A stretch of DNA of 57,442 bases from Stenotrophomonas sp. HITSZ_GD (GCF_029543105.1 NZ_JARQXB010000017.1:1-57442); one strand, 5' to 3'. Positions 46,310 to 56,749 are shown, numbered from the stretch's first letter. A program made the numbers and translations. Notes: generated by a model from the letters alone, not told the origin.

Positions 46310-46336
46310 AAAAGCCGTGGCATGGCCACGGCTTTT
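46310..46336. terminator. Bidirectional terminator between aminotransferase and zipA
   Basis: AAAAGCCGTGGC (46310-46321) pairs with GCCACGGCTTTT (46325-46336) with an ATG loop. Four A on one side and four T plus CTTC on the other make it usable from both strands of this convergent pair. Confidence 0.85.
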
Positions 46337-46361
46337 CTTCAATTTTGCCTCTGGAGGAGAG

Positions 46362-46478
46362 CCCCCCTTTGTTAAGGGGGGCGCGGCGAAGCCGCGGGGG
46401 ATAGGCAAGGGAAGCGCGGGGCCCCGAAGTTTGCTTTGCAAACTTTGGGCAGCTGATCCCGCAAAGCGGGATCAGCTG
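46362..46478. repeat. Cluster of short extragenic hairpins
   Basis: Four perfect inverted repeats follow each other: CCCCCCTT/AAGGGGGG (46362-46369 with 46374-46381), CGCGGC/GCCGCG (46382-46387 with 46391-46396), AAGTTTGC/GCAAACTT (46427-46434 with 46438-46445), and CAGCTGATCCCGC/GCGGGATCAGCTG (46450-46462 with 46466-46478). The first two form the GGGGGGCGCGGCGAAGCCGCG motif, which looks like a widespread extragenic repeat. No gene is seen. Confidence 0.7.
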
Positions 46479-46480
46479 CG

Positions 46481-46532
46481 CCGCCGTTGACGAAGGCCCT
46501 CGCTACCAGCGAGGCGCCTTCGTCAACGGCGG
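46481..46532 (-). terminator. Long hairpin spanning the zipA stop codon
   Basis: Outer arms CCGCCGTTGACGAAGGC (46481-46497) and GCCTTCGTCAACGGCGG (46516-46532) match over 17 bp, with a nested 7-bp stem CCTCGCT/AGCGAGG. The zipA stop (46503-46505) lies in the inner stem and loop. Half of the stem is coding sequence for the ZipA C-terminus. It may terminate transcription or protect the 3' end. Confidence 0.7.
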
Positions 46533-47240
46533 GGCCTGGTGCTGGCGGTCGTAGGCGCGCAATTCGTCGCGGATATGCGCGATGCGCTGGCGGCCAAGGG
46601 CGTTGCGGCTGTCGTCCAGCACCACGCCTTCGAGCAGTTCGGCCATGCGCTGCACGGTAGGCAGCATCTTTTCCCAGGCGTCCAGCGCGGTCATCGGCGC
46701 CGGCAGGGTCAGGAAGAAGGCGATGGCAGGCGTCTCCATGGCGCGGATGTTCGCCATGTCGAAGCTGCCCGGCTTGAGGATGCTGGCCATGCTGAAGATC
46801 GGGCCGCGTTCCGGGTGCCCTTCCACCAGGCGGTGGAAGACGTTCATGTGCCCGAAGGTCAGGCCGGTCTTCTCGGCCGCCACCACGATGTCCTCGCCAC
46901 GCAGTACCTGGCCGGCCTTGGCGGCGACGAACAGCGAAACGATCTTGTCGAAATCCTGCGAGGGGCGCTTGCCCAGTTCGCTCGCCGCGGCGTCGGCCGC
47001 GCCCAGCCCGAGTTCGGGCTGCGATACGGCCTCGCCGCTGTAGTCGCCCGTTTCGGCGCCCGGGGCGTCATCGCCCAGCACCGGTTCGCGGCGTTCGCGC
47101 GCGCCCGGCTGCGGGGCCGGCTCGCTGTCCACGCGGCGCCCTTGCGGCGCCTTCTTTGGCCGGCCGAACAGGAAAATCGCCGCCACCAGCAGCACACCAA
47201 CGATCAGGATGCCAATTCGCATCATGGCCATGTCGGACAT
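46503..47240 (-). CDS. zipA: Cell division protein ZipA
   Basis: Inner-membrane division protein that tethers FtsZ to the membrane. The 245 residues start MSDMAMMRIGILIVGVLLVAAIFLFGRP, a single N-out anchor, followed by a Pro/Glu-rich linker. The C-terminal FtsZ-binding domain (about 105-230: DFDKIVSLFVAAKAGQVLRGEDIVVAAEKTGLTFGHMNVFHRL) has the GMNVFHR-like and FSMASILKPGSFD motifs. GGAG 6 bases before 47240 fixes the start. It is 111 bases downstream of smc, a conserved order. Confidence 0.95.
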   Translation of the reverse strand: MSDMAMMRIGILIVGVLLVAAIFLFGRPKKAPQGRRVDSEPAPQPGARERREPVLGDDAPGAETGDYSGEAVSQPELGLGAADAAASELGKRPSQDFDKIVSLFVAAKAGQVLRGEDIVVAAEKTGLTFGHMNVFHRLVEGHPERGPIFSMASILKPGSFDMANIRAMETPAIAFFLTLPAPMTALDAWEKMLPTVQRMAELLEGVVLDDSRNALGRQRIAHIRDELRAYDRQHQAPPLTKAPRW

Positions 47241-47351
47241 CAGCGTCTCCGGCAATGGGTCTTGAAAGGGATTCGCATAAGCCTGTCAGCTAAACGGCGA
47301 AATTGAAACCCTGCGCGGGCGCGGCGTCCATGTTGCGGCGCAACCGCGGCA

Positions 47352-50300
47352 TCAGGCCGCACCGGCCAGGCGCGCGGCTTCCTCCAGGTCCACGCTGACC
47401 AGGCGGCTCACGCCCGGCTCGCGCATGGTCACGCCGGAGAGCTGGTGCGCGGCCTCCATCGTCGCCTTGTTGTGGCTGACGAACAGGAACTGCACCTTCT
47501 CGCTCATTTCCTTGACCATGTTCGCCAGGCGGCCGACGTTGGCCTCGTCCAGCGGGGCGTCGACCTCGTCCAGCAGGCAGAACGGAGCCGGGTTGAGCTG
47601 GAAGATGGCGAATACCAGCGCCACGGCGGTCATCGCCTTCTCGCCGCCGGACAGCAGCGAGATGCTCGACACGCGCTTGCCCGGCGGGCGCGCCATGATC
47701 GCCACGCCGGTATCGAGCAGGTCCTCGCCGGTCAGTTCCAGGTAGGCGTGGCCGCCGCCGAACAGGCGCGGGTACAGCGCCTGCACGCCGGCGTTGACGC
47801 GGTCGAAGGTGTCCTTGAAGCGGCCGCGGGTCTCGCGATCGATCTTGCGGATCGCGTCTTCCAGGGTTTCCAGCGCGGTGGTCAGGTCCACGTTCTGCGC
47901 TTCCAGGTACTCGGCACGCTGGGCGGCTTCGCCGTACTCGTGGATCGCCGCCAGGTTGACCGGCTCCAGCCGGCGCATGCGCCCGTCGATCTGCTGCACG
48001 GCCTGCTCCCAGTCCGCGACGCGGGCGTCTTCCGGCAGGGTATTGATGACGTCCTCCAGCACGAAGCCGGCCTTCGCCACGGCGGCCGAGAGCTGCTCGG
48101 CGCTCAGCACCAGCGCCTGCTGGTCGAGCTTGCGCTGGGAAATACGCTCGCGCTGCGCCAGCGCCTGTTCGTCGCGCTGGTGGCGGGTCTGTTCCAGGCC
48201 ACGCAGTTCGTGGTCGATGCTGTCCAGCTGCGTGCGCGCCTCGGCCAGCACGCGCTCGGTGCGCACGCGCTCGCTCAGCGCGGCCTGGTGCTCCTGCTCC
48301 AGCGTCTCGACGGGCGAGTCGCCGTCGCTGAGCTGGGCAATCAGCTCCTCCAGGCGCGTGTCCAGCTGGCCGCGCTGGTTGCCCATGCGCTCCAAAGTCT
48401 GGCTGAGGGACGTCATCTGCGTGCGCTGCGATTCCAGCGTCAATGCGAGCGCATGCGAGGCATCGCGCACGCTGCGCGCGGCGTCGCGGGCCAGGTCGCG
48501 CGCTTCGGTGAGCTGGCGGCGCTCGCCTTCCAGCGCCTGCCGGGTGGCTTCCAGGTCGCCCATGCGGCCGACCGCGTCCTCGAGCTTGGCGCGCGCCTCG
48601 CGCGCCTGCTCGCGGCTGCTGTCCAAGGTTTCGATGAGCTGCGCCAGCTCGGTTTCGATGCGCTCGATGCGCAGGCGCGCGGTGTCCACCTTGCCCTGCT
48701 GGCTCTGCAACTGGCCGGCCAACTCCGAAACGCTGCGATGCGCCATGTACAGCTGGCGCTGCGCGTCCTCGCGTTGCTGCTCGGCGGCCAGCAGCTGGTC
48801 GCGGAAACTGGCCAGGCGGTGGTCGAGTTCGGCCTCGCGCTCGCCCAGCGTCTCGATCTGCGCGCGCAGTTCCTGGATCTCGCGCTCGCGCAGCAGCGCG
48901 CCCTGCTTGGCCGCGCCCGAGCGCGACACGCGCACCCAACCCTCGCCCAGGCGTTCGCCCTGGCGGGTGATCACCGAATCCTGGTCGCCGAGCTGGCGTT
49001 GCAGCTGGCGCGCGGCGGCCAGGTCGTCGGCCCCATGCAGGCGCGCGAGCAGGCGACGGATCGCCAACGGGCCGCGCACTTTCGCCGCCAGCGAGGTCGG
49101 GGCGAAGTCGCCCGCGCCCTCGGCATCGGCCACGAGCGCGATACGGCCATCGCCCAGTTCACCCAACGCGTCGACCAGCGCGGCCGGGTCGTCGACCAGC
49201 ACGCCCTCGATCAGCTGGCCCAGCGCGCTTTCGACCGCGTTCTCCCAGCCCGCTTCCACGCTGATGCGCTCGCCCACGCGCGCGGCGCTGTCCAGCCCGC
49301 GCGACTTCAGCCACGCCACCGCGGCGCCCTGCTCCTGGCCGAGCGCGGCCTGCTGCAAGGTCTCCAGCGAGGACAGCCGGCCACGCGCGGCCTGTGCCTG
49401 CTTGCGCACCTCGGCGAGTTCGGCCTGGCTCCCGCGCTGCTGCTCCTGCAGCGCGGCCACGGCTTGCTTGCGCGTCTCGACCTGCTCGTTGAGGCCGTCC
49501 AACGCGGCCTTCTGGGTCTCGTGCTGCAGCTGGGCCTGTTCGAACGCGTCCGACAGCGCGTCCAGGTCCAGCCCGGCGCGCTCGCTCACCAGCGCTTCGC
49601 GGCGGCGGTCGGCTTCCAGCGCCTGGCGGTCGAGATAATCGACGCGGGTGCGCTCCACTTCGCCGGCACGCGAGGCTTCGCCGGTGTCGCGGGTGTGGTG
49701 CTCCCAGCGCTGCTGCCAGTCGGCCAGCCTGGCCTCGGCCTCGCGCAGGGCTTCCTGCTTGAATTCGTTTTCCTCGCGCAGCTGTTCCAGCTGCGGCTCG
49801 GCCGCTTCCACCGCTTCGCGCAGCACGGCCAGCCTGGCCGCGTCGCCGGTGATGTGCTGGGTGAGCTCCTGCAGCTGGCTCTGCGCCTCGTCGCGCGCCT
49901 TGTGCAGGCGCTGGGAGAGTTCGCGCTGGTGGTGGATTTGCTGCTCGATGCGCGCCAGCGTGCTGCCCACCTGGTAGACGTCCGCCTGCGCCTTGGCGAG
50001 CGACTCGGCGGCCTCCTCGCGCCGCACGCGGCCGGTCTCGATGCGCGACTCGGCCTCGCGCTGTTCGGAGATCAACTGCTGTAGCTTGGTTTCCTCGCGC
50101 GAGAGCGCCTCGCGCAGCCCCTGCACGCGGCCGTCCAGGCCCCGGTATTCCAGCGCCTTCCACTCGGCATCCTTGACCCGGCGCTCTTCCTGCAGCGCCT
50201 GGTACTGCTCGGCCTGCCGCGCCTGGCGCTTGAGATGCTCGAGCTGCTTGGTGATCTCCTCGCGCAGGTCGTTGAGGCGGTCCAGGTTCTCGCGCGTGTG

Positions 50301-50855
50301 GCGGATGCGCGTTTCGGTCTCCTTGCGGCGCTCCTTGTACTTGGAGATGCCGGCGGCCTCTTCCAGGTAGACGCGCAGGTCTTCCGGGCGCGCCTCGATG
50401 ATCTGGCTGATCATGCCCTGCTCGATGATCGAGTAGCTGCGCGGGCCCAGGCCGGTGCCCAGGAACAGGTCGGTGATGTCGCGGCGGCGGCACTTGGTGC
50501 CGTTGAGGTAGTAAGCGCTGGAGCCGTCGCGGCTCACGGTGCGCTTGACCGAGATCTCGTTGAACGCGGCGTACTCGCCGCTGATGGCGTGGTCGCTGTT
50601 GTCGAAGATCAGCTCGACGGTGGCCTGCGAGACCGGCTTGCGCGCCGAGGAACCGGAGAAGATGACGTCGGTGAGCGAGTCGCCGCGCAGGCGGCTGGCC
50701 GAGCTTTCGCCCATCACCCAGCGCACCGCGTCGATGATGTTCGACTTGCCGCAGCCGTTCGGACCGACGACGCCGGTCATGTTGGTCGGCAGGTGCAGCG
50801 TGGTCGGGTCGACGAAGGACTTGAAGCCGGACAGCTTGATGGTGGAAAGGCGCAT
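47352..50855 (-). CDS. smc: Chromosome segregation protein SMC
   Basis: A 1167-residue condensin ATPase that compacts and segregates the chromosome. The N-terminal Walker A is in GPNGCGKSNIIDAVRWVMGESSASRLRG. Two long coiled coils flank a hinge (about 510-680). The C-terminal ABC signature LSGGEKAMTAVALVFAIFQLNP and Walker B FCLLDEVDAPLDEANVGR complete the ATPase. The start at 50855 (MRLSTIKLSGFKSFVDPT) is standard. A longer reading to 51017 adds non-family residues. It sits upstream of zipA; ScpA and ScpB are not in the window. Confidence 0.98.
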   Translation of the reverse strand: MRLSTIKLSGFKSFVDPTTLHLPTNMTGVVGPNGCGKSNIIDAVRWVMGESSASRLRGDSLTDVIFSGSSARKPVSQATVELIFDNSDHAISGEYAAFNEISVKRTVSRDGSSAYYLNGTKCRRRDITDLFLGTGLGPRSYSIIEQGMISQIIEARPEDLRVYLEEAAGISKYKERRKETETRIRHTRENLDRLNDLREEITKQLEHLKRQARQAEQYQALQEERRVKDAEWKALEYRGLDGRVQGLREALSREETKLQQLISEQREAESRIETGRVRREEAAESLAKAQADVYQVGSTLARIEQQIHHQRELSQRLHKARDEAQSQLQELTQHITGDAARLAVLREAVEAAEPQLEQLREENEFKQEALREAEARLADWQQRWEHHTRDTGEASRAGEVERTRVDYLDRQALEADRRREALVSERAGLDLDALSDAFEQAQLQHETQKAALDGLNEQVETRKQAVAALQEQQRGSQAELAEVRKQAQAARGRLSSLETLQQAALGQEQGAAVAWLKSRGLDSAARVGERISVEAGWENAVESALGQLIEGVLVDDPAALVDALGELGDGRIALVADAEGAGDFAPTSLAAKVRGPLAIRRLLARLHGADDLAAARQLQRQLGDQDSVITRQGERLGEGWVRVSRSGAAKQGALLREREIQELRAQIETLGEREAELDHRLASFRDQLLAAEQQREDAQRQLYMAHRSVSELAGQLQSQQGKVDTARLRIERIETELAQLIETLDSSREQAREARAKLEDAVGRMGDLEATRQALEGERRQLTEARDLARDAARSVRDASHALALTLESQRTQMTSLSQTLERMGNQRGQLDTRLEELIAQLSDGDSPVETLEQEHQAALSERVRTERVLAEARTQLDSIDHELRGLEQTRHQRDEQALAQRERISQRKLDQQALVLSAEQLSAAVAKAGFVLEDVINTLPEDARVADWEQAVQQIDGRMRRLEPVNLAAIHEYGEAAQRAEYLEAQNVDLTTALETLEDAIRKIDRETRGRFKDTFDRVNAGVQALYPRLFGGGHAYLELTGEDLLDTGVAIMARPPGKRVSSISLLSGGEKAMTAVALVFAIFQLNPAPFCLLDEVDAPLDEANVGRLANMVKEMSEKVQFLFVSHNKATMEAAHQLSGVTMREPGVSRLVSVDLEEAARLAGAA

Positions 50856-51035
50856 GTGGCGTCGGGTTCCGGGCGCCGCGGGGCGTCGCCAGCAGGTTTT
50901 ACGGGGATTTCCGCGCCCAAGCCCTTGATCTGGTTCGGGTCCGGGCAGGCGGGCGTGGCAGCAGGTCTTGAGTATAGCGGGCGCGCCGCGGCCGGCGGAA
51001 AGCCGGCGCGGCAGCACGTTCGCGCGGGCGGGCCC

Positions 51036-51069
51036 GGAAAAAACAACGGGCGCCCTGGGGCGCCCGTTG
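51036..51069 (-). terminator. Rho-independent terminator of the rpsF-rpsR-rplI operon
   Basis: An 11-bp stem, CAACGGGCGCC (51044-51054) with GGCGCCCGTTG (51059-51069), is followed on the minus strand by T6 (the A run 51038-51043). It lies 22 bases after the rplI stop. Confidence 0.9.
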
Positions 51070-51091
51070 CAGGATCACGGCGGTGCCGGGA

Positions 51092-51544
51092 TCAGGCAGC
51101 GTCGGATTCGACGATGACCTTGACGGTCACTTCGACGTCGGCGTGCAGGTGCAGCAGGACGTCGTACTCGCCGATGTTGCGGAACGAGCCTTCGCCCAGG
51201 ATCACTTCGCTCTTTTCCAGCGGCAGGCCAGCGGCGGTGAAGGCCTCGGCGATGTCGCGCGGGCCGACCGAGCCGTACAGCTTGCCTTCGGTCGAAGCGT
51301 GGGCCGACACGGTCGCGCTGGCGCCTTCGAACTTGGCGGCGCGGCTCTGCGCTTCGTCCAGCTGGCCCTTGGCCTTGGCTTCGTACTCGGCGCGCTTGGC
51401 CTCGAACGCGGCCAGGTTGGCCTCGGTCGCCGGCACGGCCTTGCCCTGCGGGACCAGGAAGTTGCGGCCGTAGCCCGGCTTGACGGTGACCTTGTCGCCC
51501 AGGTTGCCCAGGTTGGTCACTTTCTGCAGGAGGATCAGTTGCAT
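51092..51544 (-). CDS. rplI: 50S ribosomal protein L9
   Basis: A 150-residue large-subunit protein with the family N-terminus [41 protein letters not shown], the long connecting helix, and a C-terminal domain ending [16 protein letters not shown]. The length is normal. It is the last gene of the rpsF-rpsR-rplI operon, 124 bases behind rpsR, followed by a strong terminator. Confidence 0.98.
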   Translation of the reverse strand: MQLILLQKVTNLGNLGDKVTVKPGYGRNFLVPQGKAVPATEANLAAFEAKRAEYEAKAKGQLDEAQSRAAKFEGASATVSAHASTEGKLYGSVGPRDIAEAFTAAGLPLEKSEVILGEGSFRNIGEYDVLLHLHADVEVTVKVIVESDAA

Positions 51545-51668
51545 GGTATTGCTCCGTTATTCGTTAGCGAGGGCATGGGCCGCCGCAACGGGGGCTGTCC
51601 GAATAGGACGGGAGGACGTGCGAGCCGCGGCCGGCGCGAAGGCCGGGCGCGGCGCGCGCGCGACGTGC

Positions 51669-51899
51669 TTAGACGTCGTGGTTGTCGGTGTACGGGATCA
51701 GCGCCAGGAAACGGGCGCGCTTGACGGCCGTGGCCAGCTGGCGCTGGTACTTCGACTTGGTGCCGGTGACGCGGCTCGGCACGATCTTGCCGTTCTCGGT
51801 CAGGTACTGGCGCAGGGTGTTGAGATCCTTGTAGTCGATCTCCTTGACGCCCTCGGCGGTGAACTTGCAGAACTTGCGACGACGGAAGAACTTGGACAT
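51669..51899 (-). CDS. rpsR: 30S ribosomal protein S18
   Basis: A 76-residue protein with [72 protein letters not shown], the whole S18 family signature. In the ribosome it pairs with S6. The gene starts 11 bases after the rpsF stop, consistent with S6:S18 co-translation. Confidence 0.99.
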   Translation of the reverse strand: MSKFFRRRKFCKFTAEGVKEIDYKDLNTLRQYLTENGKIVPSRVTGTKSKYQRQLATAVKRARFLALIPYTDNHDV

Positions 51900-51910
51900 G
51901 TCAGTGCTCC

Positions 51911-52348
51911 TTAGGCGGCTTCGGCGTTGTCGCCGTCGTTGTCGTTCGAGGCGTTGTTGCCGCCCTCGTTCTCATCGTCGTCACGACGACGACGCTCGCC
52001 ACGCTCGGGCTTGTCGCCCTTCTCGTCCTTGCTCTTCATGATCAGCGACTGCTCGGTATCCGGGCCATCGCGCTTGATGACCAGGTTGCGCAGCACCGCG
52101 TCGTTGAAGCGGAAGCTCTCGACCAGCTCGTTCAGCACGGCCTGGTCGGCCTCGATGTTGATCAGCACGTAGTGGGCCTTCACCAGGTTCTGGATCGGGT
52201 ACGCCAGCTGGCGGCGGCCCCAGTCTTCCAGGCGGTGGATCTTGCCGTTGCCATTCTCCACGAGCGACTTGTAGCGCTCGATCATGGCGGGAACCTGTTC
52301 GCTCTGGTCCGGATGGACCAGGAACACGACTTCGTAATGACGACTCAT
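51911..52348 (-). CDS. rpsF: 30S ribosomal protein S6
   Basis: A 145-residue protein with [26 protein letters not shown], the fold core [27 protein letters not shown] and [27 protein letters not shown]. After residue 105 it carries a low-complexity acidic Asn/Asp/Glu tail, typical of S6 in gammaproteobacteria. It is the first gene of the rpsF-rpsR-rplI operon, with a likely sigma-70 promoter and a structured leader upstream. Confidence 0.98.
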   Translation of the reverse strand: MSRHYEVVFLVHPDQSEQVPAMIERYKSLVENGNGKIHRLEDWGRRQLAYPIQNLVKAHYVLINIEADQAVLNELVESFRFNDAVLRNLVIKRDGPDTEQSLIMKSKDEKGDKPERGERRRRDDDENEGGNNASNDNDGDNAEAA

Positions 52349-52478
52349 GTTTTTCTGCCTTTCGGATGTGGCCCCGGAGGGCCGGACAGCCCCCCGGCGG
52401 ACGCCAGTGGGGCAAGGGTTCCCGCCCGGAACCGGGCAGGAAGCAGGAAATTATGGCAGTTCAGGGACTTAGGCGCAA
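52349..52478 (-). promoter_or_regulatory. Promoter and leader of the rpsF operon
   Basis: On the minus strand TTGCGC (52473-52478) and CATAAT (52450-52455) are separated by exactly 17 bases, a good sigma-70 pair. The mRNA leader of about 95 bases is GC-rich and contains GCCCGG/CCGGGC hairpins near 52420. An S6:S18 autoregulatory site is possible but not shown. The rest of the interval up to 52618 holds no gene. Confidence 0.65.
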
Positions 52479-52618
52479 CGGTGGCGGCGGCCGGCCAGCG
52501 GCGCCCGGCGCGCGCAGGCGGCCCCTGGCGCGGGCGGGGGTCCGCGCCTCACGAAACGGGCGTGGGCCCGGGTGGGCTACGGTCGCGGCTGGACCGCGCC
52601 TACCGGGGCTGCCCGCGG

Positions 52619-52957
52619 TCAGGCCTTGTCGGCTTCGGTGGTGAAGCTTTCCCCGCAGCCGCATTCGGCCGTCGCATTGGGGTTGGAGAACGTGAAGGTC
52701 TCGCTCAGCCCGTGCTTGCCGAAGTCGATCCGGGTGCCGTCCACCAGCGGCAGGCTGTCGGCGTCCACGTAGATCCGCACGCCTTCCTGCTCGAACACGG
52801 CGTCGCCCTCGCGCTGGTCGCGGGCCAGCTCGGTGATGTGGCCCCAGCCCGAGCAGCCGGTGCGGGTCACGCCGAAACGCAGGCCGAGCGCGCCGGGGGT
52901 CTGCTGCACGAAGCGCTGCACGCGCTCCAGGGCGATGGGGGTGAGGCTGACTGCCAT
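52619..52957 (-). CDS. Iron-sulfur cluster assembly protein, IscA/HesB family
   Basis: A 112-residue A-type carrier for Fe-S clusters. The three cluster-ligand cysteines are present: Cys35 in TRTGCSGWG and Cys99 and Cys101 in [10 protein letters not shown]. It starts [30 protein letters not shown]. Without isc or suf genes nearby, IscA, ErpA and SufA cannot be told apart. It is divergent from asnS. The gap to rpsF behind it is 270 bases. Confidence 0.93.
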   Translation of the reverse strand: MAVSLTPIALERVQRFVQQTPGALGLRFGVTRTGCSGWGHITELARDQREGDAVFEQEGVRIYVDADSLPLVDGTRIDFGKHGLSETFTFSNPNATAECGCGESFTTEADKA

Positions 52958-53176
52958 GGGGGAAGGCTCCGGGAATGCGGGTCGATTATAGGCCCGGCGG
53001 AAGACCCGGGCAGCGCCGGCGGCATGACACTGCGTCTTTCGCCCGGCTCCGCTTCAATGGGGTCCGCGGGCCCGCATCGCAAGCGCATGCCACCCGCCCT
53101 CGCCTCGCCACTGGGCCTTGCCGCATTTACACTTCCCGGCTCATTGGACAGTTCGCTGCGGCGAGGAAGAAACATC

Positions 53177-54571
<1,395 letters not shown>

Positions 54572-54572
54572 G

Positions 54573-54827
54573 GTGACGCCGCTGCAGTGGGCGCTCACGG
54601 TGCAGCTGGCGCTGTACGGCGTGGCCGTCGTGGCGGCGGCCTTCTGCATCGTGCGGGCCGTGGGGCTGCAGCGCCGGGTATCGAGCCAGGGTGCCGGCCC
54701 GGAATGGTGGCATGGTGCCGAGGCACGCGCCGCGGTGGCGTATGCGCTGCGGCCACTGTGGTGGGCGATTGGCGCGCTGGTCGTCGGCGCGCTCGCCCCG
54801 CGCCTGATGGGAGCCCTGCACGGATGA
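54573..54827 (+). CDS. Small membrane protein (two hydrophobic segments)
   Basis: An 84-residue protein starting GTG at 54573, one base after the asnS stop. Two hydrophobic stretches, LTVQLALYGVAVVAAAFCIVRAVG and YALRPLWWAIGALVVGALAPRLM, flank a short polar loop (RRVSSQGAGPEWWHG). It ends in an ATGA overlap with the next gene. I do not recognise the family. Position in an operon with asnS and further genes is clear. Confidence 0.75.
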   Translation: MTPLQWALTVQLALYGVAVVAAAFCIVRAVGLQRRVSSQGAGPEWWHGAEARAAVAYALRPLWWAIGALVVGALAPRLMGALHG

Positions 54828-55129
54828 CCCTGTTCTTCGCCTTGTGCTTTTTCGGTGTCGCGGTGGCCGGCTTCTGCGCCTTCGTGATCTTCTGGCCATT
54901 GACCCTGGTACACCTGCGCGATCGCCACCAGGCGCTTGCGGCGGCGCTGGGGCCCGGTGCCTTCCTCAAGCCGGCCGCGCTGCAATGGCTGCTGGTGCGC
55001 CGCTATCGCGACACCGGCGACCGCGCGCTCTCCGGGCTGGCGACGCCGGCCTGGCTGGCGTTGCTCACTCTCCTGATCGGGCTGGGCATGGCGGCCCTGC
55101 TCGGCCTGCTTTCCACGGTAATCCAATGA
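54824..55129 (+). CDS. Small membrane protein, unknown function
   Basis: A 101-residue protein starting ATG at 54824 inside the TGA stop of the previous gene (ATGA). It has a hydrophobic N-terminus (LFFALCFFGVAVAGFCAFVIFWPLTLVHL), a basic middle (RDRHQALAAAL, RRYRDTGDR) and a second hydrophobic segment at the end (AWLALLTLLIGLGMAALLGLLS). It overlaps the next gene's start by 4 bases. It resembles its upstream neighbour in topology, so the two may assemble together. Confidence 0.75.
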   Translation: MTLFFALCFFGVAVAGFCAFVIFWPLTLVHLRDRHQALAAALGPGAFLKPAALQWLLVRRYRDTGDRALSGLATPAWLALLTLLIGLGMAALLGLLSTVIQ

Positions 55130-55434
55130 ACGACGAATACACGTACGAACAATGGTGGCTGGCCAGCCTGGGCCGATTGCTGGTGTGGGCCCGCTTGCGG
55201 GTGAAGGAGGCCGGCACGGCCGAGGTCCTCGACAGCGACGGCAACACGCTCGCCTACGACAGCGAGGACAGCGCCCGCGCGGCGCTGTTCGATGCCGAGT
55301 TCGTGGCCTTCGACGGCCTCGACGAGGAGGATGCGCTCGCGCGCGGCTTCTCGCTTTCCGAAGTGCAGCCACCGCGTGGCGAGGGCGACGAACTCATCCC
55401 GCGCATGACCCAGCACCTGGGCGGACGCGCCTGA
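55126..55434 (+). CDS. Small acidic protein of unknown function
   Basis: A 102-residue soluble, acidic protein (NDEYTYEQWWLASLGRLLVWARLRVKEAGTAEVLDSDGNTLAYDSEDSARAALFDAEFVAFDGLDEEDALARGF). The start at 55126 lies in the 4-base overlap ATGA with the previous gene, and it overlaps the next gene by one base. The sequence LFDAEFVAFDGLDEEDA resembles no named family I can place. Its conserved position suggests a link to the adjoining genes. Confidence 0.75.
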   Translation: MNDEYTYEQWWLASLGRLLVWARLRVKEAGTAEVLDSDGNTLAYDSEDSARAALFDAEFVAFDGLDEEDALARGFSLSEVQPPRGEGDELIPRMTQHLGGRA

Positions 55435-56072
55435 TGTACACCCCGCGCGCCTTCGTCGAAACCGACCTGGCCGCGCTGGACGGGCTCATCGCCCACGATC
55501 CTTTCGTCACCGTGGTCACGCTCGCCGAGGGCGTGCCGGAAGCAAGCCACCTGCCGGTGCTCTACCGGCGCGATGGCGAAGCGGTGGTCCTGGAAGGCCA
55601 CTGGGCGCGGCCGAACCCGCAGGCGTCTGGCGGGCCGGCGCTGGTGATCGTGCAGGGACCGCACGCCTACGTCTCGGCCTCGTGGTATCCGGACAAGGCG
55701 CAGGCCGCGCGCGTGCCGACCTGGAACTACGCCACCGCCCACCTGCACGGCCGGCTGGAACCCTTCCACGACGAGGAGGCGCTGGCCGACCTGGTGGACC
55801 GGCTCAGCCGGCACTTCGAGGCGCGCGCCGGCGGTGACTGGCGCTTCGACCCGGCGGACCCGCGCGAGCGTTCGCAGCTGCGCGGCATCGTCGGCTTCCG
55901 CTTCGTGGCCGAGCGCATCGAGATGAAATTCAAGCTGAGCCAGAATCACCCGGCGGCGAACGTGGCGGCGGTGATCGCCGCGCTCGAGCGCCAGGACACC
56001 GACCAAACGCGTGCGACGGCCGCGCTGATGCGCGACCGTACGGCAGCGACTGTACAGGGGGCTGAAGGATAA
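55434..56072 (+). CDS. FMN-binding negative transcriptional regulator family (PaiB-like)
   Basis: A 212-residue split-barrel flavin-binding protein. Family motifs are MYTPRAFVETDLAALDGLIAHDPFVTVVT, ASHLPVLYRRDG, the core LVIVQGPHAYVSASWYPDKAQAARVPTWNYATAHLHGRL and the tail GFRFVAERIEMKFKLSQNHPAANVAAVIAAL. PaiB of Bacillus is a named member, though the family's biochemical role is unclear; many members act as heme- or flavin-binding enzymes. It overlaps the gene on either side by one base. Confidence 0.92.
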   Translation: MYTPRAFVETDLAALDGLIAHDPFVTVVTLAEGVPEASHLPVLYRRDGEAVVLEGHWARPNPQASGGPALVIVQGPHAYVSASWYPDKAQAARVPTWNYATAHLHGRLEPFHDEEALADLVDRLSRHFEARAGGDWRFDPADPRERSQLRGIVGFRFVAERIEMKFKLSQNHPAANVAAVIAALERQDTDQTRATAALMRDRTAATVQGAEG

Positions 56073-56743
56073 TGACCGACATGAACTCGCTCACCGATCT
56101 ACTCGAAAAGAACCGCGCCTGGTCCGACCGCATCAACGAGGAAGACCCGGAATTCTTCGCCCGGCTTTCCAAGCAGCAGAACCCGGATTACCTGTGGATC
56201 GGGTGTTCGGATTCGCGCGTACCGGCCAACCAGATCATCGACATGGCGCCGGGCGAGGTCTTCGTCCACCGCAACGTGGCCAACGTGGTGGTGCACACCG
56301 ACCTCAACTGCCTGTCCACGATCCAGTTCGCGGTGGACGTGCTCAAGGTGCGCCACATCCTGGTGGTGGGCCACTACGGCTGTGGCGGCGTGCTGGCGAG
56401 CCTGACGCAGGCGCGCCTGGGCCTGGTGGACAACTGGATCCGCCATGTCACCGACGTGGCCGACAAGCACGAGCGCTGCCTGCACGATGTATCCACGCTG
56501 CCGCTGCAGCATGCGCGCCTGTGCGAGCTCAACGTGCTGGAGCAGGTGGTGCACGTGGTGCGCACGACGGTGGTGCAGGACGCATGGAATCGCGGGCAGG
56601 AACTGACCGTGCACGGTTGGGTCTACAGCCTGCGCGATGGCCTGGTGCACGACCTGGGCCTGGACGTGAGCGCGAACGAGCAGCTCGACGCGCGCTACGC
56701 GGCGGCGCTGGCGAAGATCCAGGTCGACCGGCAGGAGCGCTGA
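56072..56743 (+). CDS. can: Beta-class carbonic anhydrase
   Basis: A 223-residue zinc enzyme interconverting carbon dioxide and bicarbonate. The zinc site is Cys45, Asp47 and Arg49 in CSDSRVPANQI and His101 and Cys104 in GHYGCGGV. HRNVANVVVHTDLNCLSTIQFAVDVLKV is conserved. ATG at 56072 shares bases with the PaiB-like stop (TAATG). It is followed 6 bases later by nbaC. A free-standing carbonic anhydrase here may supply bicarbonate; no direct link to the neighbours is known. Confidence 0.95.
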   Translation: MTDMNSLTDLLEKNRAWSDRINEEDPEFFARLSKQQNPDYLWIGCSDSRVPANQIIDMAPGEVFVHRNVANVVVHTDLNCLSTIQFAVDVLKVRHILVVGHYGCGGVLASLTQARLGLVDNWIRHVTDVADKHERCLHDVSTLPLQHARLCELNVLEQVVHVVRTTVVQDAWNRGQELTVHGWVYSLRDGLVHDLGLDVSANEQLDARYAAALAKIQVDRQER

Positions 56744-56749
56744 GACCCG

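Noticed and set aside
47445-50084. An 879-residue open frame on the plus strand within smc
   Set aside because: It is fully antisense to smc, low in complexity and without any family motif.
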